Positions 21,758-32,306 of a stretch of 64,000 nucleotides of DNA are shown here, one piece after another. A program made the translations under genes and the position numbers. A model generated the notes under the pieces. That model was not told the DNA's origin, ran no database searches, and saw nothing but the letters and a program-made list of their open reading frames with translations. The stretch's first letter is position 1. Each line of letters starts with the position of its first letter. This stretch comes from Vanessa cardui (Eukaryota > Arthropoda > Insecta > Lepidoptera > Nymphalidae). The DNA lies in the NCBI RefSeq assembly GCF_905220365.1, contig NC_061139.1:10811001-10875000 (forward strand), written 5' to 3'.

Positions 21758-23075
21758 CAATTGATACTTCTTTATTATTTATTAATTAAAAGAAGATCAT
21801 TTTCAAACGGCACGGCGCTGAAAAAGTTTGATTATATTGTGTGTAGAGAATCGTAAGTTGTGAAAACGAAATATAAATGCAGTTTGGATATTTAGACTCT
21901 GCGATGTTTTTCTTCGTTGTATTTTGTCGTTCGGGAACATGTTGCTAATCGCTCCGCTGCACGCTTTTAAATATTTGATACTGATTTTTTACCGAAATGT
22001 AGCTATTTCGAATTACGTCACCGGTGGAATTATTTGAAATTGGTTATTGCACTGGAATGTCATTTAATTCATGTTCCTTTTGTATCTTAGCTTAATGCAA
22101 AACTCAAAACTTGAATAATTGAAATCATATGCAACTCCACATAATATTTGTGTATATCAAAGGTTTGTTAAATTTCAAGTCTTAATTTATGACATATGGT
22201 TTATCCGTAATAACTCACTTAGTATTTCACTCGTTAGATATTGATAACTAAACTAGATACACTATTGTGTTAAGGCGTCATATGACGTTCTCATTCTGGT
22301 CTACAGAATGGTTATTAATATAACAATAATTTAACAAAGCCCTTTTATAATATTAAGCGTTCTAAATTTGAAATTCAAGCTCGTTATGGACTTGTAAGAT
22401 TACACATGACCTCAATCACCTGTTTTGAAATGATGTTTTAGATAAAGTGTCGCTTTCGATTCTCATCTCTTACCTTCGAAATTCGAATTATAATACTCAG
22501 GAAATACAGACGCCTCATTCGTAAAATCAATTGAAAATACGAAAGTGAGTTTATGGCTTTCTTTCCTTTAAGTAGCAACAAAGCAACCGATTGACTTGAT
22601 TTTTTTGCACAGAGGTTATTTTGTTTGACAACCTTTGTCTATCGGAGTCTCAATGCATATCACCAGTGTTGTATCACTCGCTTATGGACAAAGGCTTTTC
22701 TACCTTAATTCCGCAATCTAATGTTTGCTGGATAGTACCGGTCTTTTTGAAACATTGAATTTCATCCCCAAATATATGAAAAAATAAATAAACTTATAAT
22801 AGCTCATGTAAAATTCAACACCGACTACAAACATTATATATATACTAGTTAACGTTTCCGTATGCCCTTTTTCTCCCTTTTAAAACATGCAAGTGGTATG
22901 TTGGAGTGGGTCTGTGGGAAAACCCACTAAAAAAACAACTAGTACACTCAGCTTTGGCATCGGTAGTATTCGTGCGACCATTTCTGTACCCTTGAGAATG
23001 TGTTTTCCAAATTTAATGATGACCGGTTAAGTAAGGCAAGAAACATGTGGCTGTGACAAAACTCACTTTCGCAAT
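21758..23075. other. Unique DNA
   Basis: No gene was recognised. The stretch 22570-22780 has phrases reminiscent of decayed transposable DNA (CAACCGATTGACTTGATTTT) but cannot be assigned. Confidence 0.35.
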
Positions 23076-23182
23076 ACAACAACAACAGCCTGTAAATTCC
23101 CACTGCTGGGCTAAGGCTCTCCCTTAGAGGAGAAGGATTATAACATAATCCACCTCGCTGTTTCAATGCGGGTTGGTGGAAA
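23076..23182 (-). repeat. SINE-M, 5'-truncated, minus strand
   Basis: It starts with the CAACAACAACAGCCTGTAAA tail, then CCCACTGCTGGGCTAAGG, and stops just after ATGCGGGTTGGTGGAAAT. The tRNA head and core are missing. Confidence 0.8.
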
Positions 23183-23645
23183 TTTCGCATTAAGAGCGAT
23201 TAAAATATAAGTATAAAATAAAACTAAATAAATTCTAAAACTCCAACAATAGCTCCACTGAAATTTTTAGTTACATTGAATCAATCAAAACTTTACAGTA
23301 ACCGAGTTATATTCAAAACCGTGCACTGAATCCGTCATGAAACACGTCTAGTTTTAAAATAAAATCGAGACTGCCGTCTGTGCACTTCCACGTAACCTCA
23401 CTTCACGATGTATAAACACGTTTTTCCAATTACGCCGGCAAACTGCGAAAGCCGTGCGCCCGAAAACTGTAAGCTGTGCTTCGTGTTTCAAATTGTTTTA
23501 ATTCAGCCGAATATGGAGGCAGTCCATTTATTAATATGTACTCATGTGTTTCATATGTAACCAACGGTCGCTTTATTATATCACAGTTATATAATATTGT
23601 TTACTTTTAAGGTATATAACAAAGTGTATATTTCAGATGATTAAT
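23183..23645. other. Unique DNA
   Basis: A mildly GC-richer part lies at 23330-23520 (CGAAAGCCGTGCGCCCG). No gene was seen. Confidence 0.35.
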
Positions 23646-23705
23646 GAGTCGAGATGGCCCAGTGGTTAGAACGCGTGCATATTAACTGATGATTACCACT
23701 ATATA

Positions 23706-25684
23706 TCTTAATATATAAAAATCCAGTGTCACAATGTTTGTTCCCAGAGAACTCTTCACCAACTCAACCGATATTGATGAAATTTGGCAATTATGTGTAA
23801 TTTGGTCCAACTTAAGAGATAGGATAGTTTTCATTTCGATTAATGGCCTCAATGATTTATAAATAACAATAAACTGATTATCAAAGTTGATTGTTGTTAT
23901 TAATTGTAAGTTACGAAAATTTCGAACAGATGGCGCCCCACATAGGAATTTCTTACAGAAATCTGTCAGACCGTTTATCATTAACTTATCATAGATGGCG
24001 CTACCGTTGAATTTTAGATTTCATTTTCCACTACACGTGGAGCTGGCCATTTTTTGATCGATACTCTCTGTGACATCGCTTTTTCTGGATCATTTTTCAT
24101 TTTATTTTCATTTGTTGTATATTATTTTGGATATCTATATAGCTACTAATTTACAGTTACATAATGCAGTGAAATATAAGAACAACAAAATAATAGTACA
24201 AGGAATTTATTCACATAAAATTTTCAGTAAAAATAAAATTTTCACCAAAAAAATCTAACCTCAACAATGCCCGTAGCAAAAAAGCTCGACAACGGCGTCT
24301 TGAAAGAGCTCACGAATCAGTCGAACAAAGAGCAGAAAGAAATGAAGCTCAAACAATTCGCATAGCTGATATTCGTGCGCATGAATCAAGAGAACAGCGT
24401 GATAATCGTCTCCAAGAATATTTATCGAGAACAAATCCAAATGCAATGTGTAACATTAAGAAAGGGAGCGGAATGGCTGCAGTATTACGGAAGAGTTCAA
24501 TCATAATTTGGGATGAGTGTACCATGGCTCATAAACATTCGCTCGAAGCATTAAATAGAACTTTGCAGGATTTAAACAGTAATAACAGACTTTTTGGTGG
24601 TGCTATTTTACTATTATCTGGTGATTTCCGGCAAACATTGCCTGTCATTCCTCGCTCTACTTTTGCCGATGAAATCAATGCATGTCTAAAACAATCATTT
24701 TTATAGAGAAACGTCAAAACTCTAAGATTGACAAAAAACATGCGAGTACAACTCCAAAATGATCCGGCAGCACAAGTTTTTTCTCAGCAATTATTAGATA
24801 TTGGAAACGGTGAAGTACAATTTTATCAAGATACCCAATGCATACGATTACCAGAACATTTCTGTACTGTTGTTTAAACTAAAAATGAACTGATCGAGAG
24901 TGTATTCCCAGATATAATAAATAACTATCTAAATCATAATTGGCTTAGTAATCGTGCTATTATTATTATTACCAGATACAACAACTATTACCAGGTGATT
25001 TAATGTCGTTCAAGTCAATCGACACTACTGTTGATGAAAATGAAGCAGTGAATTTTCCAATTGAATTTTTAAATTCTTTAGACATAACAGGAATGCCTCC
25101 ACACAATCTTCGAATCAAAATTGGATCACCGATTATTCTTCTGCGTAATTTGAACCCCCCTAAACTATGCAACGGTACACGTTTGGTAATAAAAAAAATC
25201 ACCGGAAATGTTCTCGAAGCAACTATTTTGACATGAAAGTTTAAAGGAGTAATCGTTCTGTTACCACGCATTCCAATGATACCGTCAGATTCTCCAATAC
25301 CATTTAAAAGACTGCAATTTCCTATTCGTTTAGCTTTCGCGATGACTATAAATAAGTCACAAGGCCAAAAAATGTCTATTTGCGGCTTAGATTTAGAGAA
25401 TCCATGTTTCTCCCATGGGCAATTATACGTGGCCTGTTCACGTGTAGGAAGACCATCACGTTTATTTGTGCTAACAAAAGACAGGTTGATCAAAAATATT
25501 GTACATCGACTGGCGCTTCAGTAAACTTTAATGTGATAAACTGTGATTTATTTTAATTTAAAGGTTATCAGAGTATTTATAAATAAAATGAAATTAAAAA
25601 TGCTATGTTAATTTGTGTTAAATTTTGTCTTTTAAATCCTTCCTTAATCACTCAGCCACAGCAACGCGTGGCCGGGTCTGCTAG
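23706..25684 (+). mobile_element. Helitron, internally deleted, exact ends visible
   Basis: The 5' end is TCTTAATATATAAAAATCC and the 3' end is CTAG. The element is flanked by A (23705) and T (25685), the canonical A/T insertion of Helitrons without target duplication. A hairpin GCCAC/GTGGC (25655-25659 with 25668-25672) precedes the CTAG by about nine bases, as expected. The coding region holds an N-terminal basic segment, then helicase pieces. The HUH replication-initiator domain and the helicase Walker A part are missing. At 1,979 bp it is far below the 5-6 kb of complete Helitrons, so it cannot move by itself. Confidence 0.9.
24258..25524 (+). pseudogene. Decayed Helitron Rep/helicase (Pif1-like) reading frame
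   Basis: It starts with a basic N-terminal segment of the Helitron type (SNLNNARSKKARQRRLERA). It then joins in frame, near 24445, to the helicase region. Recognisable Pif1 elements are IIWDECTM (motif II), LSGDFRQTLPVIPR (motif III), and towards the end FAMTINKSQGQ and YVACSRVGR (late helicase motifs). The HUH domain and Walker A are deleted. In-frame stops are TAG at 24704-24706, TAA at 24875-24877 and TGA at 25234-25236, and a frameshift lies around 24960-25000. The first open piece is 24446-24706, the later ones 25003-25236 and 25276-25524. It is non-functional. In life the full protein nicks and unwinds DNA for rolling-circle transposition. Confidence 0.9.
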
Positions 25685-25845
25685 TACATATATATAATTC
25701 ATCTCGTACTCGGTAGTGAAGGAAAACATCGTGAAGAAACCATCGACATTCCGCGTTGGAACAGCGTGGTGGAATATGGAAAACCAAGCCCTCTCCTTAA
25801 TGGCAGAGAAGGCCTTAGCCCAGCAGTGGGTAATTTACAGGTTTA

Positions 25846-26605
25846 TTTGATGCATTCGAATTCGACCTTGTATTAATTTTCGCACACAAAGGAGAGATTA
25901 ATAAAAAAATATACTCGAAGACAAACAAAAATTTTAAATCTTCGTTAATATAAAATGTTTTCATAAAATAACAACATATAACCAACACGAAATATGTGTG
26001 CAAGTTTATGACTTAATCAGTAATATAGAACTGGTTTAAAATTCAATGCAGGTTCTGTCTCTCGTATACTAACAAGAGAAGTTAAGTGAAGCATGAAAAT
26101 TGGGGAAATTTTCATCGTTCACTCCACGACGAACACTTTCTGATATCTAATAATCCCACGTCTTCGCTCAACTTTATTTAGTGCTATAATATGAAATAAT
26201 TAAATAAATGATACGTACTTGGCATTATTAGTACTTTTTATACTAATTTTATTTATATAGATACATTTTTATTTTGTGTTGATTTATACATATATGTAAT
26301 TATAAAGTTGTTCAATTCCATATACTTGAATTAATCTATTCAAATATATATAAATAAGAAAGTAACAGTACATAAGTGTGTTACACTTTCAAGACTAAAA
26401 AAAGAATGAAGTTTAGGGAAGGACGTTATTACTTTTTATACCAAACCCTATAAACAAACGCAAGCGAAGATTCAAACTATAAAAATATAAAAAGGTAATT
26501 CATTCAATAACGTATTACTTGACATAAAACTAATAGGTATATCAGACATAAAGTACCTTTACAAGTACACGTACAGTACAAATACCGTCGGTAGGAGACG
26601 TAAAA
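25846..26605. other. Unique AT-rich DNA
   Basis: No gene or repeat was recognised. Confidence 0.4.
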
Positions 26606-26610
26606 CGCGG

Positions 26611-26618
26611 TATAAAAG
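26611..26618 (+). promoter_or_regulatory. TATA-box word TATAAAAG
   Basis: A canonical TATAAAAG sits in a GC-richer context (AAACGCGGTATAAAAGAGC). A start site would be expected near 26640, about 100 bases before the ATG of the 71-aa frame at 26738. No strong arthropod initiator (TCAGT) is seen. Confidence 0.25.
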
Positions 26619-26737
26619 AGCAATATCTTAACACACTCCGTTCGTTACTTAACTCACTCGAGTAATAAACGTCGGGTATTCCATAATTCCTGAGCCGAGT
26701 GAGAATTCAATTTTTTACCGTCGACCGACGTCGCGTG

Positions 26738-26953
26738 ATGGAAAACAAGAAGGGTTTAACGTTATTGCCGAGCGGGATCCATGCGGTAATCGAAATGTCC
26801 TCACAGCTCACCCCTGAATCGACGTTTCGAGACTTTGATTCATTAAAATTTAATTTTCTGTTTTTAATTACCATTTCTTGTGATTCTTTTGTGATGTATT
26901 TAATTTTGATTCGGGCTTTGTTGGCAATATATTTTATAGAGTACCTTAAATAA
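26738..26953 (+). CDS. Possible 71-aa small protein
   Basis: The frame starts MENKKGLTLLPSGIHAVIEM in a reasonable start context (CGTGATGG) and ends at 26953. The first half is polar. The second half has one hydrophobic stretch, FNFLFLITISCDSFVMYLI, that could span a membrane. It lies downstream of a TATAAAAG word and directly upstream of a family B repeat. I recognise no homologue. A chance frame inside a GC-richer island is the simpler explanation, and the ATG is chosen over the longer frame from 26699 because that one has no ATG. Confidence 0.15.
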   Translation: MENKKGLTLLPSGIHAVIEMSSQLTPESTFRDFDSLKFNFLFLITISCDSFVMYLILIRALLAIYFIEYLK

Positions 26954-26974
26954 ATAGTCGTAGTCGTAGTCGGT

Positions 26975-27190
26975 AGGTAACAGCTACTCATCAGATATTC
27001 TCTTCCGGTTTGAAGGTGAGTGAGCCAGTCTAACTACAGGCACAAGGGACATAACATTTTTGCTCCCAAGATTGGTGGCGCATTGGCGATGAAAGGAATT
27101 GTTAATGTCCAAAGGAATTGTAATTCACTGACCACTTACCACTTAGGTACCACCAGTAGGCTCATATGCTCGTCCGCCAAACAATAAAAA
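26975..27190 (+). repeat. Family B repeat, diverged
   Basis: The head is worn (GGTAACAGCTACTCATCAG). TCCGGTTTGAAGGTGAGTGA, CTACAGGCACAAGGGACATA and CTCGTCCGCCAAACAATAA are clear. The 3' hairpin is partly destroyed. Confidence 0.75.
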
Positions 27191-28004
27191 AATCGATTAT
27201 ACGTTGTTATTTTTCAACACAAAGATTATATAACTGTTCAATTTAGTGTTCCTGGGTTTTAATTCAAATCAATGTAATATAACGTTCATTAATCAATCGT
27301 CTGTTGTGGATTAACAACGTTCTGCTGTAAATTTCAAAAGCAATTTACCCAGTAGACTTTCTTACCGTGAAATTGATGTAAAAGTATATTTATAAATGAA
27401 TATTTCCAAATAGCTGCCACGAAGATTGTTCGAAACGCGAATATCACAGCGAATTGTAACGCCATAGTTTTGACGGCTCTCCACTGTTATTGATTTGTGA
27501 GAAAACCACAATTCTCGCATACCAAACATTCATGTTGAGCCGTGTTCGTATTTATATAATTTCATAACCACTTGTATGTATATACGAATGCTATTAAAAT
27601 TGAAATTGTTTAATTTCCGCGTTTAATTCTGAAATCAACCACTTATTTAGTTTGCGTAATCGCTTAGCAGCTCGAATAATTATTATAGCGCGCCCCGCAA
27701 TCAGGATATTTTTCGTTTGGATAGCTTTCAGTGAGAAAATGTTCGAAATTTAAAAATATTAATCATTATGAAAGAATGTTTCCAATTGAAATTAATTGTG
27801 CTTTTTATCGCCGTACTAGAAACTCTGTAGTTCGAAAATCAAAAATTAATCGAGTGTTTTTTTTTTATTTATACAAAGGAGGCGGAAGGCGTAAACGGTA
27901 GAGAATTTGTGAGATTATCTAAGTTACAATATAATTAGTGTCTGTAATTATACTCGCTCGTTCCACATTCAAACGGGTCATATTGGGTAGTAAAATAAAT
28001 AGTT
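27191..28004. other. Unique AT-rich DNA
   Basis: No gene or repeat was recognised. Confidence 0.4.
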
Positions 28005-28066
28005 AGTGGCCTATGTGTTACCTACACAAAAAAAATTGTGCAAAGCCAACCACCACGCAAAAATAC
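28005..28066 (-). repeat. Fragment of a family B head
   Basis: TTACCTACACAAAAAAAATT followed by GTGCAAAGCCAACCACCACG resembles the minus-strand head of family B, heavily diverged. An imperfect hairpin (ATACCACCGG with CCGGTGGTAGTAT) follows at about 28062-28105. Confidence 0.35.
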
Positions 28067-28339
28067 CACCGGTTTATATATTTTCCGGTGGTAGTATTTG
28101 CTTCTGGTATTTTTTAATCAACGCAAAAATAGGATTATATTATAATAAAGTTTTTTACCGCCGGTCTAAATTCGTCGTCTATCAATTTATATTGGATTTT
28201 TTAGGTTTTTTATACAATATTGGAAAAAATACTTTTACATATATAAAGCCAAACAGAAAGTCATTAATATACTACTTTTCGTTTCGTTCCAATTCAATAG
28301 ATTTTAGCAAAAACACATCCACACACATAAATAATTCAC

Positions 28340-28522
28340 ATCTGGACTAATATTAGGGGAAAAACTGTCTGTTTTTCATTGCACTACTAAACAGAATTTT
28401 ATGAAGTTTGGTATTAAAAAAGCTTAAACATTGATACAAGTTAGGAGAAACTTCTTATAAATAATACCTGACGATCGACGATTCAAGCGCAAGGGAAACC
28501 GCGGGCGGTAATTAGTTTAAAA
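28340..28522 (+). repeat. Helitron-like relic
   Basis: It reads AAAAACTGTCTGTTTTTCAT, TTTATGAAGTTTGGTATTAA and ends AACCGCGGGCGGTAATTAGT. The GC-rich word close to the end is typical of lepidopteran non-autonomous Helitrons. The CTAG is mutated to TTAG. Confidence 0.45.
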
Positions 28523-28593
28523 TAATTGAATATAACGACGATCAAAAATTGCTTAGGCTTCTTCAATATAGTAGTGTTTCAATTTTATATGAT

Positions 28594-28892
28594 GATGAGC
28601 CTAGATAACTCAGTGGTGAGAACGCGTACATTTTAATCGATGATTATTTCGATAATCGATGATATTCAGTGGTACTTGAGCGGGTTTAAACCCGCTCAAG
28701 TACCACTGAATTTTTCATATGCCTAATTTGAGTTTATAATTTTTCTGGAGGTCGGCAATGACGAAAAACATCGCTGGGAAACCCAGGAAATCTACCAACC
28801 CGCATTAGAGCAGCGTGTTGAAATATGCTCCTAAACTTCTCCTAGGTCTTAGCCCAGCTGTAGGAAATTTACAGACTATTACTGTACTGTAC
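28594..28892 (+). repeat. SINE-M containing an inverted duplication
   Basis: The head (GAGCCTAGATAACTCAGTGG), the CCAACCCGCATTAGAGCAGC block and the TTAGCCCAGCTGTAGGAAAT end are present. Where the B-box should follow the head there is instead a 48-bp perfect palindrome, 28664-28711. Its right half is normal SINE sequence (GGGTTTAAACCCGCTCAAGT) and its left half is an inverted copy of it. Confidence 0.8.
28664..28711. repeat. 48-bp perfect palindrome
   Basis: The two 24-base arms meet between 28687 and 28688 with no loop. The arms match completely; the first mismatch is 28663/28712. Confidence 0.95.
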
Positions 28893-28919
28893 TATTAACT
28901 AAATTTATACTTATATTTA

Positions 28920-29042
28920 AAATGTGAAATTAGGTATGAAGTAAATGTGAGGTCCAAGGAAGTACATAGGCTACTTTTTTGCCTAACACATGACAACAAA
29001 ATCTCTAAAATGCGAGCGAAACCGCGGGCGACAACAAGTACG
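28920..29042 (+). repeat. Helitron-like relic, 3' part
   Basis: It carries GGAAGTACATAGGCTACTTT and ends GAGCGAAACCGCGGGCGACA followed by ACAAGT, a mutated version of the CTAGT end. Confidence 0.45.
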
Positions 29043-29365
29043 CCATAATAGAATGTGTGCATACCTCGCCGTAAAGTTCTAACTCGTACGGTCTGTGAAG
29101 CTCAGTGTGATAATTACACTCGGCCGCAATCTGGACGTTTGTCCTTCTCTGAGTTTAACGGCCTTCGTACGAATAGTGTTGGAACTTCTCTTTGCGCATT
29201 ATCGACTTTATCACCCCACGTGTGGCTAAGCTATTAAGGTAAATCTGTTTCGTCTCTATTCCAAAATCTGCCGTGGGTTTATTGGGTACCTTAACATTGT
29301 TTTGTTTAGATAAATGACATGAATATTTCTAAGAATATAAAATAAATGAAACCTTTATGATTAAT
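29043..29365. promoter_or_regulatory. Unique island with CACGTG
   Basis: The GC-richer part at 29050-29250 includes CACTCGGCCGCAATCTGG and an E-box CACGTG near 29217. There is no matching exon structure. A regulatory role is inferred from composition only. Confidence 0.25.
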
Positions 29366-29367
29366 AA

Positions 29368-29625
29368 TCATTACATAGTATAAAACAAAGTCGCGTATCG
29401 CTGCCTGTCCCTATGTATGCATAGATCTTTAAAATTACACAACGGATTTTGATGCGGTTTTTTTTAATAGGTAGATTGATTCTAGAGGAAGGTTTTCGTA
29501 TAAGATACACGGACAGTATAGTAAAGAAACTCGATAATTTTAGATGTTTCTAAAATGTTGTTGTAAATAAACAAATTCTGAGGACTATTTAGTATCAGTA
29601 GTGCGACGCCGAGGCGAGTCGCTAG
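29368..29625 (+). mobile_element. Non-autonomous Helitron-like element, 258 bp
   Basis: It begins TCATTACATAGTATAAAACA after an A and ends CTAG before a T. Just inside the 3' end GCGAC (29603-29607) pairs with GTCGC (29618-29622), so the stem touches the terminal CTAG instead of lying some ten bases away. Relatives lie at 35572 (minus), 49662, 51634, 62263 (minus) and 62873 (minus). It has no coding capacity. Confidence 0.7.
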
Positions 29626-30232
29626 TTTGTATATAATTAACATGATTTTACGTTAATATAATTCATGCCCTAAAGCAATAGAATAATGTAGCTTACTACT
29701 AGTATTTTTTTTTATCAATTGGGTAACGCCAGAAGTGACATACAACCAAAAAGAAGTTTACATCTACGTGGTATATCTTTCAGCTTCAATTATTCTCATA
29801 GAATTGTATTTTTGTAATTATTTTATACTGACAAACAAATTTAGTATCATTTTTTACAGCAAAATCTCTATCAGAAACTATACAATAACAAAAACTTTAG
29901 TACAAAATGCAAATTATATTCCATAATGTATTCATGAAATGCTAAATAATAATAAAACAATATAATTACAGTATAAAGAAAAGGAAATTACTTAAGTACG
30001 GTAGATACCATCATAGATCAGATCAGCTTAGTATGAGCGATAATCTGCTTTACCGATTGAGAATGACATATTGCGACGCAATGATTCGATGTTTAGATTA
30101 AAAAATACTAAGAGTTTAAGACTTGATAATGGAATTTGGAAACTGACGAAGGTTTTCTTAATCTAACTGCACACATTTCGTAAAGAATAAACTGTTTAAA
30201 CTTACTCTAAATATATTTATTACTAGCTGTGA
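29626..30232. other. Unique AT-rich DNA
   Basis: No feature was recognised. A frame of about 60 codons near 29735-29926 is AT-driven. Confidence 0.4.
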
Positions 30233-30390
30233 CCTCGATTTCGTATGTGTTTGAAATTAGCACAAAGAACTCCACAAAGTTACTCCTTAATACATCAGCT
30301 TTCACTCAGCGAAAGTCTCGTCCGAAACAGTCCAGCCATTCTAGATATTAACCGGAACAAAAAGAAAGACAGACAAAAATGATATAATGA
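30233..30390 (-). repeat. Helitron-like relic, minus strand
   Basis: CTAG (30233-30236) preceded by A is the minus-strand 3' end. The following GCTGTGACCTCGATTTCG and AAAAGAAAGACAGACAAAAA match the family also seen at 60209. Confidence 0.5.
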
Positions 30391-30710
30391 AATGAAAAAA
30401 AATATATATAAGTACGATACGTAAAAAGCGGTTATTTAAATTTTACAAACAGACACTCCAATTTTATTATACGTAGTACGTTAGTAAACGTGACAATAAT
30501 ATCGCCGCTATGAAATTTATTATCATTATTACACAATTTTGGTTTAGTTTCAAAATAGTTGGGCACTAAATTCCAGGGTCGGGCCGACCGCGACAAGTCC
30601 GAACTAAAAGGACTCCATTAGTTTCTGTGTATGAACTAATATGCTCTAATGCATGCTCGCTTTTAACACGCTTAAGTAACATCCTTATGTGTATAATGAA
30701 GACAAATTCA
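30391..30710. other. Unique DNA
   Basis: No feature was recognised. Confidence 0.35.
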
Positions 30711-31058
30711 GGTGGTGGTGGATTTGTGTAAGCCCGCCTGTGTAGGTAACCTCCCACTTATTCCATAATCTATCACCAAACAGTAACATGAGTTAGTTTT
30801 GTCGTGATTCGGTTTGAAAGGTTAGTGAGCTAGTGTAACTGTTAATCACTAATCACGAGGTACATGAAGCGTATTGGTGATGTAAGGAGGTGATATATAT
30901 TTAAAAAAAATAGTATATTACAAATAAAATAAAATATTCCTATTACACATCAAATTAGGCTTAAAGTTTGATTACAGTGTCAATATATGGCCGCTGGTGA
31001 CCACTTATCATCAGGTCATCTGATAAACGACATTTGCTAATCTGTCAAATAACACAAA
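30711..31058 (+). repeat. Family B repeat, diverged, with an internal AT-rich insertion
   Basis: The head (GGTGGTGGATTTGTGTAAGC) and GATTCGGTTTGAAAGGTTAG are recognisable. About 95 extra AT-rich bases interrupt the copy at about 30890-30985. It closes with CCACTTATCATCAGGTCATC. Confidence 0.65.
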
Positions 31059-32044
31059 TAAATGTAAATGTACATATACATATACAATGCTCGAAAACAA
31101 TAGCATCAAAATGCACAGTGTAGAGAAGCGATTTGTTCAATTCACAAGACAAATTTAAAGGATCTATTGCGAATAATCGAAAAGAAACGCAATACATATC
31201 TTTCATTCTTATTAGGCTTATGTAATAATGGCTTTAAGTCAATTGCCTCTGTTAACAGTTCGGCTCTTTAAAAGTTTATTATTAATACTGTTTTGTAAAT
31301 GGTGTAGTTTAGCGAACTCGATTGGTCTGCGTTAGATTCATGCTGGCCAACGTATATCGCTATGTACGTGTTTATTACGATTATGGTAAATACCATTTGC
31401 GTGCCCCGAAGGAGACGTTTACCGAATCAGTCCTCTATCGCAGAACAAACATTCGGTATTAATTGTTGGCAATAGGTTCAAAGATTAACAATACGATACA
31501 TTCCATGAACTAAATCAAATCGACTAAATCCAGGCGTTTTTTGAGAGTAATGTAATATGTCTATCTCACATTTGTTAATCCGCCAACATATTTATTCAAA
31601 AGAAAGTTGCCGGCTAGATCTTAAATTTAAATCTAAGATATCGGAATATGCAGCCCTGTAAGCCAAGCCATTACCTCGAAATATACATATATAATTATAA
31701 AAAAGTACATCATTTATTTGCACTAATATGTAACACCAATTCACAATACATAGCTCTACGTTACGAGACCCTGTATCAGTCTAACGTGACTCCATTAGCC
31801 TGTCTATGCTTTAATATACATTCTGTTTTTACAGCGGTCGTGTGACGCAGCCTTTTGTTTTCATGTATAAAAGCTTAAATTTGTCTCGAACAACATCTAT
31901 ATTTTGTATTTATTATGTTATCAAATAAGTATCAGAGGCTAAATTACTTTCAAGCGATCTCAAACAGATACCTACTAAATATACGGCTTTAAATAATATC
32001 AATGAAATTTCCAGTATTTAAAGCTAAGGCCAAAAATTAAAAAG
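31059..32044. other. Unique DNA with an island at about 31310-31460
   Basis: The island includes TGCGTGCCCCGAAGGAGACG and is not repeated. No exon was found. Confidence 0.35.
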
Positions 32045-32306
32045 CTAAGGCCTTCTTTCGTTTACAGGAAAAGATTTGTAGATACCTCCCCGTTGATACA
32101 ATGCAAATAAAGTGGCAATTGTATCTTCACATGTAGCGAAATTTTGTTGAACTTAGACACATACAACCTGCACGTGTCTAATCTATAGTTCTTGCGTTTC
32201 CTTCACCGTAAATTAAAAAAAAAATAAACTCAGTGATGCTTGTCCCGGTTGACCCTCAATCATTGGATAAGAGATACGCGTTATAATCACTCTCATGTCA
32301 GCTGTT
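32045..32306 (-). repeat. Old, diverged SINE-M, minus strand
   Basis: The order CTAAGGCC, TACAATGCAAATA, CACATGTAGCGAAATTTTGT, CGTTTCCTTCACCG, AGTGATGCTTGTCCCGGTTG and TCATGTCAGCT follows SINE-M from tail to head, with heavy mutation. Confidence 0.55.

Larger units (their letters stand above)
23646..25845 (+). repeat. SINE-M interrupted by a Helitron
   Basis: The head (GAGTCGAGATGGCCCAGTGG, then a diverged B-box region) runs to 23705. The SINE resumes at 25685 with ATTCATCTCGTACTCGG, GAACAGCGTGGTGGAATATG and CCCAGCAGTGGGTAATTTAC. The two halves join within the AT-rich CACTATATATA part of the element, exactly where other copies have CACATATATATAG. This fixes the SINE as older than the Helitron. 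Confidence 0.85.

Noticed and set aside
23682..23981. 99-codon minus frame
   Set aside because: It lies in the 5' non-coding part of the Helitron and crosses the SINE junction; it is by-product sequence.
24969..25493. 174-codon minus frame
   Set aside because: It is the antisense shadow of the Helitron helicase, which is clearly recognisable on +.
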